Part shown: positions 52,052-60,708 of the stretch, piece after piece | Layout: each line of letters opens with the position of its first letter | Position numbering within the stretch: position 1 is the first letter of the stretch | Assembly: GCA_027449865.1 (NCBI GenBank) | Contig: DAIDKV010000046.1 | Coordinates: 24,126-88,125, forward strand | Source of the DNA: Planctomycetales bacterium | Lineage (GTDB): Bacteria; Planctomycetota; Planctomycetia; Isosphaerales; Isosphaeraceae | Length of the DNA stretch: 64,000 nucleotides | Reading direction: 5' to 3' | Position numbers and translations under genes: made by a program | The notes under the pieces: model-generated | Told to the model about the DNA's origin: nothing | Seen by the model: the letters and a program-made list of their open reading frames with translations, nothing else | The model's database searches: none

Positions 52052-52436
52052 CGACGGGACGACGGGGACCGCCCCCGGCCGGTTCGCCTACGACGGGCTG
52101 GAGCGTGTCTTCCACGAGAAGGCCCGGCTCGGAATCATGACGTCGCTCGTCTCCCGCCCGCGCGGGATCGCCTTCGCCGAGCTGAAGGAACTTTGCCACC
52201 TCACCGATGGCAACCTCAGCCGGCATCTACAGGTCCTGCACGACTCCGGGTTCGTCGAGATCGAGAAAGGACTCCTCCGCAACCGGCCGCTCACCGTCTG
52301 CCGAATCACCGAGGAGGGCCGGAAGCGGTTCCTCGATTATATTAACGTGCTCGAATCGGTGGTTCACGACGCGCTCATGGCCGCGCGCGTCGAGCCCTCC
52401 GGCCCGACGATCGCCGAGGGGTGGTCGCCCGCCTGA
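52038..52436 (+). CDS. Winged-helix transcriptional regulator (ArsR/MarR-like)
   Basis: The 132-residue protein has one winged helix-turn-helix domain (about 18-105): FHEKARLGIMTSLV, FAELKELCHLTDGNLSRHLQVL (recognition helix around DGNLSRHL), GFVEIEKG and the wing RPLTVCRITEEGRKRF. This resembles the HTH_34-type regulators that bind as dimers. The ATG follows TGGAG by 9 bases. It overlaps the membrane-protein gene, and the inverted repeat at 51362 is a candidate operator. Metal-binding Cys of ArsR metal sensors are not evident. Confidence 0.87.
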   Translation: MPPIDDGTTGTAPGRFAYDGLERVFHEKARLGIMTSLVSRPRGIAFAELKELCHLTDGNLSRHLQVLHDSGFVEIEKGLLRNRPLTVCRITEEGRKRFLDYINVLESVVHDALMAARVEPSGPTIAEGWSPA

Positions 52437-52583
52437 CTCGCGGGCTCGGGTGATCCTGGTCGGTCTGGCCGATCGCGAAGGGCCTCTTGCAACGGCCTGG
52501 ACGAAGCTGAAGCCGACGGTAGGCCGAAGCTCGACGACGACACTACAGATGTGGTCACCCAGTACCATCAAGGGACGCGAGAA

Positions 52584-53387
52584 TCAAAACTCAGCGCCGT
52601 GGATGGATTCGCCGCCGGCAATCGTCAGGAGCTTCTGACGGATGATGGGGGACGTCTTCGCCGGTAGGAAATACGCGTTGCCGTCGGCAAAGGCGACATT
52701 GGCACCGCCGGGGTGGTGCGAGTTCGAGGACGGCCCGATCGTCATCAGTGCGGTGCCGTCCGTATCGACGGGGGCCATCCAGGGGACGGCATGCTCGTCG
52801 TCGACCTCGATCAGGCTAATGGTAAACCTGGGGTCGTCGGTGATTTCGGACTTCGGCCGGGGCCGGTCGGGGAGAAAGCAGGCTTCCGGGCCGACGATCG
52901 CCAGGAAGGGCGTCGCGTCGGTGGGCCTGCTGACCATCAGGCATCGGTACACGGGTGGCATCTCAGCGAGGGCCTGGGCGTTGACCGGATCGATCCAGGG
53001 CTTCGAGAGGTCTATCGTCTTGTAGAGTGCCGACGGCTCCAGGAAGGGCAAGATCAGCGTTCGCCAGCTATGCAATGGCCGGCCGCTCGCGTCGACAGTA
53101 TGGGCCGGCGGCAGGGCCCCGTAGGTTTCCGCGTATTGAGACAGAGCCTGGGCGATCTGCTTGAGATTGTTCCTGCACCGGGCCCGACGAGCGGCGTCTC
53201 GTGCCGCGTCGTAGGCGGAGGTCGAGAGCCGGAACAGCACGATGGGGGTCGCCGCGATCAACAGGATTTTCGCGATTCGCCATTTCCAGGCCCCGCGCGG
53301 CTTCATGGCCGGCCCGTCGAACTCGGGATCGTGCAAGAGGTCGGACGACACCGGCGGGGCTCCACGATTCCGATCACTTTCGGGCAC
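52584..53387 (-). CDS. DUF1559-type planctomycete protein without a prepilin leader
   Basis: The 267-residue protein has RRARCRNNLKQIAQALSQYAETYGALPPAH (residues about 67-95), the DUF1559 entry motif, and the closing HHPGGANVAFADGNAYFL (about 225-243). The usual type IV prepilin leader GFTLIE is missing; instead there is a signal-anchor helix (AKILLIAATPIVLFRLS). The GTG at 53387 overlaps the end of the FG-GAP gene by 14 bases, so they are translated together. DUF1559 proteins are hallmark planctomycete pseudopilin-like proteins of unknown role. Confidence 0.88.
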   Translation of the reverse strand: MPESDRNRGAPPVSSDLLHDPEFDGPAMKPRGAWKWRIAKILLIAATPIVLFRLSTSAYDAARDAARRARCRNNLKQIAQALSQYAETYGALPPAHTVDASGRPLHSWRTLILPFLEPSALYKTIDLSKPWIDPVNAQALAEMPPVYRCLMVSRPTDATPFLAIVGPEACFLPDRPRPKSEITDDPRFTISLIEVDDEHAVPWMAPVDTDGTALMTIGPSSNSHHPGGANVAFADGNAYFLPAKTSPIIRQKLLTIAGGESIHGAEF

Positions 53388-55767
53388 TGGCCGAGGCGAC
53401 CGGTTTCTTGTCGCCGATGGCCGGGCCCGGGTCTTGCCGGTAGACGATCACCCGATCGTGAACGATGATCACGATGTCGGTTCGGCCATCGCCGTTGACG
53501 TCTCCGAGGGCAAGGTCGCGGGGCTCGATCATGTCGCCCATGTTCCGGAAGGTCTTGCGCTCGAAGACGCGGAAGTGGGTCGCGGGGATGAGATCCTTGT
53601 CGCCGGCGAACGAGGCGATCTCCATCGACTGCTCGCCGATATCGACAAACACCACATCCGTGACGCCGTCGCCGTTCACGTCGCCCGCGGCGAGGTCGGA
53701 GAGCCGGGCCTCGTTCCGCTTCGACTCGTAGCTGGCGATGGTCTTGAGTCGAAGCCCCTTCTGGCCGGTCTGAAGAACGGCGAAGCGGTCGCTTCCCGCG
53801 ATCAAAAGGTCGTCGCGGCCGTCGCCGTTGAGATCGGCGACGTGCAGTCCCTGGAAGTTGATCGGGCCGATCGAAAGGGTTCCGTCGGGACGGTAAACGC
53901 CGTCCTTCTTCGAGAGGAAAAGGAGCGACTTGCTCGATCGGTCGAGCAAGACGATCTCACGGACTCCATCGCCGTCGGTATCAATCGCGGCGGCTCCCTG
54001 GATCGTGGCGCCGTTGCGGCCCGAGTTGTACTGATCCTTGATCAGCCAATTTCCCTTCGGATCCAGGGCAATCCGGCGGGCGAAGGAGTTCTGCGCGACG
54101 AAGAGCGCGGGACCGTCGAGGTTCATCTCGCTGATCGACGTCGGCGAGGCTCCGGTGAGTGGTCCAAGCCCGCCGGCGAGCGGGGCGGGCGCTTCACCCT
54201 TCCGGCCGATCAGAATCTGAGGCGTTCCATACTCATTGAAGATCATCAGGTCGGGAAGGCCATCGGCGTTGAAGTCCAGCGACTCGATCGCCGCCGGGGC
54301 CGATTTGATCGACGGGAGCGCCACCGATACCAATTGGCCCCACTTGAACGGATGAAACGTTCCGTCCGAACCGCGGGCGAGGGCCCGCAGTTCGTAGACC
54401 TCGGAGCCGGGCTTCGGGCGCGTTCGGGAGACGTAGAGGATCTCGGGGGATTTGTCGCCGTTGAGGTCGGCCAGGTCCATCCCGACCGGCTCGCCCGAGG
54501 CGGGCAGCGGGGATGGGAAGGTCAGCCTTCCCTTCACGAAAACGCTCCGGCCGATCTGCTTTTCCTTGTCGGAGAGGACGTAGACCTCGTCCTTCCGGTC
54601 GCCGTCGAGATCGGCGACGTGTACGGACTGGGCGCCAACCAGGCTCGGGAAGCTGAGCCCGGCCCCAAGGCCGGACTGGCCCGATTGCAGATAGGCCCAG
54701 GTCTGGGCGTTGGCCGGGTCGGTCACGACGATGTCTTGCCGGCCGTCGCCGTCGAGGTCGCCCAGGGCCAGTGATCGGCCTCGCTCCGCGCCCTGCGGCA
54801 GGCCGAAATACACGAGGCGGCCTCGTTTGTCCGCCTCGTCGTTGGCCGAGGGATCGAGCGAGAGAATCCGGGCCCGGCCCGACTGATTCTCGATCGTCAG
54901 GATCTCGGAACCGGGCCGGTTGTCCACGGCGCCAAAGGCGATGGCGCGGAACATCTCCACGGCGAACCGCTGCTCGGGGCCGAGCTTCCTGTCAGGGGTC
55001 GCGAAACGAATATGGATCGGCTGGTCGCCGGCCGATCCGGCGATCACCAGGTCCCTGGCTCCGTCGCCGTCGAGGTCGAGGACGCGGACCAGCCAGGGGT
55101 TCTCGGCCGTGTGCGGGACACGCTCGGGCTCCGAGAGAACGCCGGGCGACTTCTGGTAAATGAACGAGAGTTCGTGGTCGGAAAGCAGGACGATATCGTC
55201 GCGGCCGTCCTGGTCGAGGTCGCCGACGGAAAGCGCGCTGGCCCGCTCGACCCCCTCGCCCGAGGTGATCTTCTTGACGTTTCCGAACCGGCCCTCGCCT
55301 TCATTGAACAGGATGTGGATCTCGGCCGGCGTTCCGTAGAAGACCAGGTCGGGCTTCCCGTCGTTGTTGAAGTCGCCCGAGTCGAGGCTCACAATTTCCT
55401 TGTTGACCGGGATGGGCACCTGCCGCATCCTTCGGTCGTAGCTCAGGTCGTTGGGATCCTTGCGGAAAGGGCGGTTGGCGTCGTCCTCGTTGGTCTTCTT
55501 CGTGCTGAGGAACAGCTCGATCCGCGATCGGGCGTTGTTGCTGACGGCTATGTCCTGAACATGGTCGCCGTCGAGGTCGCGGAGAGTCAGATTGGCGATC
55601 CGGTGTTCGAGCTTGTAGATCTCCAACGGCTGGAAGCCGAAGTAATCGGCGAGCCGTTGACCCTTCTTCAGGGCCTGGGCGCGGGCGTCGACGCCTGCGA
55701 GCAGGATCAGACCGGCGACGAGAAAAAAGAGGAGAGACCCGGGGCGGTGCGGCCGTCGCTGACGCAT
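53374..55767 (-). CDS. Secreted FG-GAP/VCBS repeat protein
   Basis: The 797-residue protein has a signal peptide (RPGSLLFFLVAGLILLAGVDARAQ) and then about a dozen repeats of the type DLDGDGxxDxV from residue about 60 to 770 (DLDGDHVQDIAV, DFNNDGKPDLVF, DLDQDGRDDIVL, DLNGDGRDDLLI and others). These calcium-binding beta-propeller blades fold into FG-GAP/VCBS domains used for surface adhesion or carbohydrate binding. The ATG at 55767 follows AGGA at 9 bases. The end overlaps the DUF1559 gene. Long plus-strand open frames across this gene are antisense shadows of the repeats. Confidence 0.92.
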   Translation of the reverse strand: MRQRRPHRPGSLLFFLVAGLILLAGVDARAQALKKGQRLADYFGFQPLEIYKLEHRIANLTLRDLDGDHVQDIAVSNNARSRIELFLSTKKTNEDDANRPFRKDPNDLSYDRRMRQVPIPVNKEIVSLDSGDFNNDGKPDLVFYGTPAEIHILFNEGEGRFGNVKKITSGEGVERASALSVGDLDQDGRDDIVLLSDHELSFIYQKSPGVLSEPERVPHTAENPWLVRVLDLDGDGARDLVIAGSAGDQPIHIRFATPDRKLGPEQRFAVEMFRAIAFGAVDNRPGSEILTIENQSGRARILSLDPSANDEADKRGRLVYFGLPQGAERGRSLALGDLDGDGRQDIVVTDPANAQTWAYLQSGQSGLGAGLSFPSLVGAQSVHVADLDGDRKDEVYVLSDKEKQIGRSVFVKGRLTFPSPLPASGEPVGMDLADLNGDKSPEILYVSRTRPKPGSEVYELRALARGSDGTFHPFKWGQLVSVALPSIKSAPAAIESLDFNADGLPDLMIFNEYGTPQILIGRKGEAPAPLAGGLGPLTGASPTSISEMNLDGPALFVAQNSFARRIALDPKGNWLIKDQYNSGRNGATIQGAAAIDTDGDGVREIVLLDRSSKSLLFLSKKDGVYRPDGTLSIGPINFQGLHVADLNGDGRDDLLIAGSDRFAVLQTGQKGLRLKTIASYESKRNEARLSDLAAGDVNGDGVTDVVFVDIGEQSMEIASFAGDKDLIPATHFRVFERKTFRNMGDMIEPRDLALGDVNGDGRTDIVIIVHDRVIVYRQDPGPAIGDKKPVASASARK

Positions 55768-55895
55768 GAGTCGATTCCTGAAGGGCAAGTCGCCGTCCTG
55801 TTCCATCCGAAGTCGGGACCGGCAAATCCATAGCGTACGGGCCGGCTGGTCGATCGACAAGGGGCGAGATCGAGTGGAGACGCGCGTTCGGGCGA

Positions 55896-56891
55896 TCAGT
55901 TCCAGGGAAGCCGCGAGCGAAATCCCCAGTAATCCGCGGGCGATTCGGCGATCACGTCGAGCCGGCCATCGGCCTGGGCGTCCCAGGCGACGGAGATCGC
56001 GGCGAGGTTGGAGTGCAGATGGTCGCCGGCCGCCGCGCCGCTGAGAACGACATCGGCCCAGGGGCGAGCCAGTGCCGCGGCGAGCGCTAGGCTGTCGAGA
56101 GTGGTCCCAAGACGGTCGGCCTCGGCCGCGAGGGTCTTCCGGCGTCCGGCGAAATCGGGGTCGTCGTTGCGCGGCGAGAGCCGGCCGTTGGCCATTGCTT
56201 CCTTGACGATCACGCCGAGCCCGAGCGAGTGGGCCTCGGCGAGCGCTGGCCCGGCGGAGGGCTCCAGCAGGTTCCAGGTCGCCTGGACGACGTCAAAGAG
56301 CCGGCCCGTCTCGATCCGAATTTCCATTGCCCGGCGGAGGGCCTCGGCCTGGCGTGGTCCCGAGAGCGAGAGGCCGATGTGCAGCCCGTCGTTTTTCAAA
56401 CGGGCCAGTTCGCCCAGGACGGCCGGATCCTCCAGAACGCCGCTTTCGAGCGTTGCGGAGTGGATCTGGTAGAGGTCGAGTTGATCGCCGAGCAGACCGC
56501 GGCTCTCGGCCACCTGCCGGAGGAGATTGGCCTGGGAATGATCCTTCACCTCGTGCTTCTCGGCGTCGGTCCGCCAATCGGCGGTGTAAACGTAGCCCCA
56601 CTTCGAGCCGACGACGATCTCGGCCGGGTCGATCCCACGGGCGGAGAGCCAGTGGGCGAGGAACTCCTCGGCTCTTCCGTACGACCGAGCCGCGTCGAAG
56701 TAGCGGACGCCCGCGGCCCAGGCGGCATCCAGCAGCGTGTGGGCCCGGGTTTCCATCACTTCCACGGTGTAATCCCGCGCCAGGTCGCCGGCGTGTCCGA
56801 TGTTGATGTATCCGGGCCGCCCGATCGCCGCCAGGCCCAGCCCGATCCGGGAAACCTTCAGCCCCGTCCGGCCGAGCGTCGTGGTCAACAT
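55896..56891 (-). CDS. Aldo/keto reductase
   Basis: NADPH-dependent oxidoreductase of the AKR superfamily, 331 residues. The barrel begins TTLGRTGLKVSRIGLG; the catalytic Asp-Tyr are in RYFDAARSYGRAEEFL, the Lys in VGSKWGY and the His in LDLYQIHSAT. NADP contacts near the C-terminus (VVLSGAAAGDHLHSNLAA) are diverged from the usual IPG pattern. It lies 128 bases upstream of the FG-GAP gene on the same strand and is divergent from the SDR gene. Substrate unknown. Confidence 0.9.
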   Translation of the reverse strand: MLTTTLGRTGLKVSRIGLGLAAIGRPGYINIGHAGDLARDYTVEVMETRAHTLLDAAWAAGVRYFDAARSYGRAEEFLAHWLSARGIDPAEIVVGSKWGYVYTADWRTDAEKHEVKDHSQANLLRQVAESRGLLGDQLDLYQIHSATLESGVLEDPAVLGELARLKNDGLHIGLSLSGPRQAEALRRAMEIRIETGRLFDVVQATWNLLEPSAGPALAEAHSLGLGVIVKEAMANGRLSPRNDDPDFAGRRKTLAAEADRLGTTLDSLALAAALARPWADVVLSGAAAGDHLHSNLAAISVAWDAQADGRLDVIAESPADYWGFRSRLPWN

Positions 56892-57078
56892 GCCTGCGAT
56901 CCCCTCCCTTCGGTCATTCTCCCGCGATTGCTTCTACTCGCCCGTTTGTTGGCGAGTCAACCCCCCTTGGTGACTCAGGTCGGCTCGCACAATTGGACGG
57001 AGCGTTTAGAATAGGGAGTCCGACGTCAGATCTTGACATCCACGATAGGTTCCTTGCTTGCGCAGGGAGGAGACAGCC

Positions 57079-57813
57079 TTGGCCGCGACTTTGAAGACGG
57101 CACTGGTCACGGGTGCGGGGAGCGGGATCGGCCGAGCGATCGCGGCCGAGCTGGCGGGGATTGGCCTTCGGGTGGCGATGATCGGGCGGGATCGCGAGAA
57201 GCTGGAGCGGGCGCGAGCGGGGCTGGATCGTGGTCGCGACACGGCATTCGTGGCGACCTGCGACATCGGCGACCGGTTCGCGGTTCAGGGTGTCGTGGAC
57301 CAGGTTCGAAGCGCCTTTGGCGAGATCGACGTGCTGGTCTGCAACGCGGGAACGAACGTGAAGAACCGGAGCCTTGAAACGCTGGACCCGGCCGACTGGG
57401 ACCGGATGATCGCGACCAACCTGACCGGTTCGTACAACCTGGTCCACGCGGTGCTTCCCTCGATGCGGCTGCAAAAGAACGGGCTGGTGATCCAGATTTG
57501 CTCGGTCTCTGGGCTCCGGGCGAGCACGCTGGGCGGGGCAGGCTATTCGGCCTCGAAGTTTGGTCAGGCCGCGCTTGGGATCTGCCTGGGTCGCGAGGAA
57601 GGGACGCGGGGGATTCGGTCGTCGGTGATCTACCCGGGCGAGGTCGAGACGCCGATCCTCGACGCGAGGCCGGTCCCGGTCGGAGCCGATCGACGGTCGG
57701 TGATCCTTCAGCCGGAGGACGTCGCGGCGGCGGTCCGGTTCCTGGTCGAGCTGAACCCCAGGGCGCACGTTCCGGAGCTGGTCATCAAGCCCACCGTGGA
57801 CGACTTCTGCTAA
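57079..57813 (+). CDS. Short-chain dehydrogenase/reductase
   Basis: Classical SDR of 244 residues. The cofactor motif is TGAGSGIG (about residues 12-19), NAG is in VCNAGTN, the catalytic Ser is in QICSVSG, and YxxxK is YSASK. The Arg of IGRDREK after strand 2 favours NADP(H). The TTG at 57079 is chosen because GGGAGGAG lies 7 bases upstream; a TTG at 57058 would overlap that site. Its stop lies 20 bases from the convergent FMN-protein gene. Substrate unknown. Confidence 0.9.
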   Translation: MAATLKTALVTGAGSGIGRAIAAELAGIGLRVAMIGRDREKLERARAGLDRGRDTAFVATCDIGDRFAVQGVVDQVRSAFGEIDVLVCNAGTNVKNRSLETLDPADWDRMIATNLTGSYNLVHAVLPSMRLQKNGLVIQICSVSGLRASTLGGAGYSASKFGQAALGICLGREEGTRGIRSSVIYPGEVETPILDARPVPVGADRRSVILQPEDVAAAVRFLVELNPRAHVPELVIKPTVDDFC

Positions 57814-57833
57814 GCGCAGCCTTCCTGTCGGGC

Positions 57834-58415
57834 TCAGGGGTGAACCTCACGGCCCTGCCACCGCCCGGATTCGTCGAGCCGATACGCCCAGCGATTCTGA
57901 GGATTGCCGTCAAGCTCCAGGTGGTCGACCTCGACCGGGTGGAGGACGACGAGTCCGAAGTTCGCTGGCGGATTCTCGGGGTCGGTCTCGCTCTCGATGA
58001 AGGGCTGGGACGAGTCGCGGAGCGATCCGGGCTCGGGCCAGGTAAAGCTGCGCTGGGTGGATTCGACCAGCCCGCGCCAGGTCTCGCGACGGGCGAGGGC
58101 GTTCGCCGCGTCATTCGTGTGACCGTCGATGATCGAGCCGCGGGCCGAGATCCGGAATTGCTCGCGGCTCATGGGGAAGTACCAGCAGACCCCGGCCCAC
58201 GGGCTCGATTGCAACTCCGCGACCTTGGCACTGTGGAGGTTAGTGACTACGATAAAAGAATCCGTTTCACCAAGAAAGCCACGGAAGACAACCGTTCGAT
58301 TGGCTGGCCGGCCATCCGGGCGGGTCGTGGCAAGCTGGAAGTACCGGGCGTGGGCCACATGGCGATTCCTGTAGAGCGCCAGAACCAGTGAAGCTCGCCA
58401 AAGGGTTTCGGGCAT
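57834..58415 (-). CDS. Pyridoxamine-phosphate-oxidase-like FMN split-barrel protein
   Basis: The 193-residue protein has the PNPOx-like barrel: ARYFQLATTRPDGRPANRTVVFRGF (residues about 24-48), AELQSSPWAGVCWYFPMSREQFRISA (about 68-95) and the C-terminal LVVLHPVEVDHLELDG followed by NRWAYRLDESGRWQGREVHP. This order, with the ending RW....V.P, matches the Alr4036/PNPOx branch of FMN-binding proteins. The ATG at 58415 follows GAGGA at 8 bases; a frame open to 58601 would overlap the divergent kinase. Pyridoxal oxidase or general flavin reductase activity is possible. Confidence 0.85.
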   Translation of the reverse strand: MPETLWRASLVLALYRNRHVAHARYFQLATTRPDGRPANRTVVFRGFLGETDSFIVVTNLHSAKVAELQSSPWAGVCWYFPMSREQFRISARGSIIDGHTNDAANALARRETWRGLVESTQRSFTWPEPGSLRDSSQPFIESETDPENPPANFGLVVLHPVEVDHLELDGNPQNRWAYRLDESGRWQGREVHP

Positions 58416-58569
58416 TCTGAAAAATCCTCGCGAGCGAGACCATCCAAAACCGTAATATCCGCCATCTGGCTCGACGCCATTCTGGCCGATCCTTTGATCC
58501 GGGGAAACCCCCTGGAGAGCCCGACGGCAAGACGCGAGCGAGGCGTCCCAGGAAGCCGGAGTCGTCCCG

Positions 58570-60624
58570 ATGGCGGAGTTCTTGACCCAGCTCTTCGACA
58601 CTTCCGGCTTCCCGCCGCGCTGGCGATGCGGAAACTGGTCCGATGCGCTCGGCTGGTTGCATATAGCCTCGGATCTCGGGGTCTGGTCGGCCTATGTCGC
58701 GATTCCCTTTGTGCTGGGTTACTTCGTCACCCGGCGGAAAGACCTGCCATTTCGCGGGATTTTCTGGCTATTCGGAGCCTTCATCCTGGCCTGCGGCTCG
58801 ACCCACCTGATGGAGGCGATCATCTTCTGGTGGCCGGCCTATCGCCTGGCGGGCGCGGTGAAGCTCTTCACGGCGGTCGTCTCCTGGGCGACGGTTCTGG
58901 CGCTGATCCCGGTGATGCCGAAGGCCCTGGCCATGCGAACGCCCGAGGAGCTGGAACGTCGAGTCGCCGAGCGAACCGCCGAGCTCGAGCGGGCCAACAC
59001 CGCGCTTCGGATCGAGATGCAGGAGCGTCGGCGGGCCGAACGCGACCTGCTGGAGAGCGAGGAGAAGTTCCGGACCCTGGCCGATTCCATCCCGCAGCTT
59101 GCCTGGATGGCCCGGCCCGATGGGACCATCTTCTGGTACAACCGCCGATGGTACGAGTACAGCGGGACGACTCCCGAGCAGGTACTGGGCTGGGGATGGC
59201 AGATCCTGCACGCTCCCGATCACCTGCCTCGCGTCCTCGATAGTTTCCGCGCGGCGCTCTCGGCTGGCGAGCCCTGGGAGGACACGTTCCCGCTGCGCCG
59301 CCTCGACGGCGCGATGCGATGGCATCTCTCCCGCGCCCTGCCGATCCACGACGAGCACGGGCGGATCACTCGATGGTTCGGCACCAACACCGATATCACC
59401 GAACGCATGGAGATGGAGGAGGCGCTCAAGCTCGCGAATCGTCAGAAAGATGATTTCCTGGCGATGCTCGCTCACGAGCTGCGCAATCCCTTGGCCCCGA
59501 TCCGCAACGCGCTGGAGGTCATGCGACGGTCTGGCCACTCGTCGGAGGCACCGGCGAAGGCGCTCGAAATGGCGGTCCGACAGGTCACGCACATGGCACG
59601 GCTGCTCGACGATCTGCTGGACGTCTCACGGATCAGCCGCGGCCGGATTGAACTCCGAATCGAGCCGGTCGATTTCGAGGCGTTGGTCGGGCGATCGGTC
59701 GAGGCTGTTGACTCGATGCTCCGCGATCGGGGCCATGAGATCGCGCTGACGCTTCCGCCGGGCCCGATCACGGTTGAGGGAGATCCGACTCGTCTCGAGC
59801 AGGTGGTGGTGAATCTGCTCAACAATGCGGCCAAGTACACGGAGCCTGGAGGGAAGATTCAGGTGGAATTGCGGCGGGGAGACGGTGAAGTCGTCCTGAG
59901 TATCCGCGATAATGGGATTGGGATCGCCCCGGAGATGCTGACGCGGATCTTCGAGCCGTTTGTTCAGGCGGCTCGTCGTCTCGAGCGATCGCAGGGAGGG
60001 GTTGGCATCGGGCTGACCCTGGTCCAGAAGCTGGTCGAATTGCACGGCGGGACGGTGGAAGCTTACAGTGAGGGCCTGGGGCGCGGCAGCGAGTTTATCG
60101 TACGGCTCCCCTTGCCGATCGCCCCGGATCTTCGGACCAACGGGGAACCACACCCGCCCGCTTTGGAGCCCGTCCGCTTGAACCACGCCTCAACTCGACA
60201 TCGCGTGCTGGTGGTGGACGACAACGTAGACGCCGCCGTGAGTCTGGGAATGCTACTGAAGCTGGCCGGACAGGAGGTTCGAGTCGCCTACGACGGCCCG
60301 GCCGCACTCCGCCAGGCGACCGACTTCCGCCCGCACCTTGTACTGCTCGATATCGGAATGCCGGGGATGGACGGCTATGAGGTCTGTCGACGGCTCCGCC
60401 GCGAGTCGGGGCTGGAGCGGACGACCGTGGTCGCCCTGACCGGGTGGGGCCAGGACGAGGACCGCCGCCGATCACACGAGGCGGGCTTCGACCACCACAT
60501 CGTCAAGCCGGTCGAGCCGAGCGCCTTGCAGCGGTTGCTCGACGACATACCGGCCGAGGGCGCTTCCTCCGCCGCCAGTGCTTCCGACTCGGGCGACCAC
60601 CCCTCACCAGCCGGGACCGGTTGA
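58570..60624 (+). CDS. Hybrid histidine kinase with an ethylene-receptor-like sensor
   Basis: The 684-residue protein has a three-helix membrane domain (residues about 28-118) that follows the plant ETR1 ethylene-binding domain: Asp35, Tyr42 (in AYVAIP), Ile72, Cys75 and His79 (ACGSTHL) occupy the positions of ETR1 Asp25, Tyr32, Ile62, Cys65 and His69, the last two being the Cu(I) ligands. A coiled coil, a PAS domain (about 163-278), His302 (LAHELRNPL), an HATPase domain (NLLNNAAKYT, DNGIGI, GIGLTLV) and a C-terminal receiver (Asp594 in VLLDIGMPGMDG) follow. The ATG has GGAG 8 bases upstream. Ethylene or copper sensing is predicted. Confidence 0.93.
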   Translation: MAEFLTQLFDTSGFPPRWRCGNWSDALGWLHIASDLGVWSAYVAIPFVLGYFVTRRKDLPFRGIFWLFGAFILACGSTHLMEAIIFWWPAYRLAGAVKLFTAVVSWATVLALIPVMPKALAMRTPEELERRVAERTAELERANTALRIEMQERRRAERDLLESEEKFRTLADSIPQLAWMARPDGTIFWYNRRWYEYSGTTPEQVLGWGWQILHAPDHLPRVLDSFRAALSAGEPWEDTFPLRRLDGAMRWHLSRALPIHDEHGRITRWFGTNTDITERMEMEEALKLANRQKDDFLAMLAHELRNPLAPIRNALEVMRRSGHSSEAPAKALEMAVRQVTHMARLLDDLLDVSRISRGRIELRIEPVDFEALVGRSVEAVDSMLRDRGHEIALTLPPGPITVEGDPTRLEQVVVNLLNNAAKYTEPGGKIQVELRRGDGEVVLSIRDNGIGIAPEMLTRIFEPFVQAARRLERSQGGVGIGLTLVQKLVELHGGTVEAYSEGLGRGSEFIVRLPLPIAPDLRTNGEPHPPALEPVRLNHASTRHRVLVVDDNVDAAVSLGMLLKLAGQEVRVAYDGPAALRQATDFRPHLVLLDIGMPGMDGYEVCRRLRRESGLERTTVVALTGWGQDEDRRRSHEAGFDHHIVKPVEPSALQRLLDDIPAEGASSAASASDSGDHPSPAGTG

Positions 60625-60708
60625 GCGATCGAGCGAGCGAGTTCTGGATGTCCTGACCTTTCCGGCGGCCCCGGGTCGTGCCGATGGCCGCGACCCGGAG
60701 GCTCGTCG

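Noticed and set aside
53242..54774. Long plus-strand open frame (510 codons) across the FG-GAP gene
   Set aside because: It is antisense to repeated DLDGDG codons; the minus strand has a signal peptide and a recognisable repeat family, and the plus frame has only low-complexity mirror repeats.
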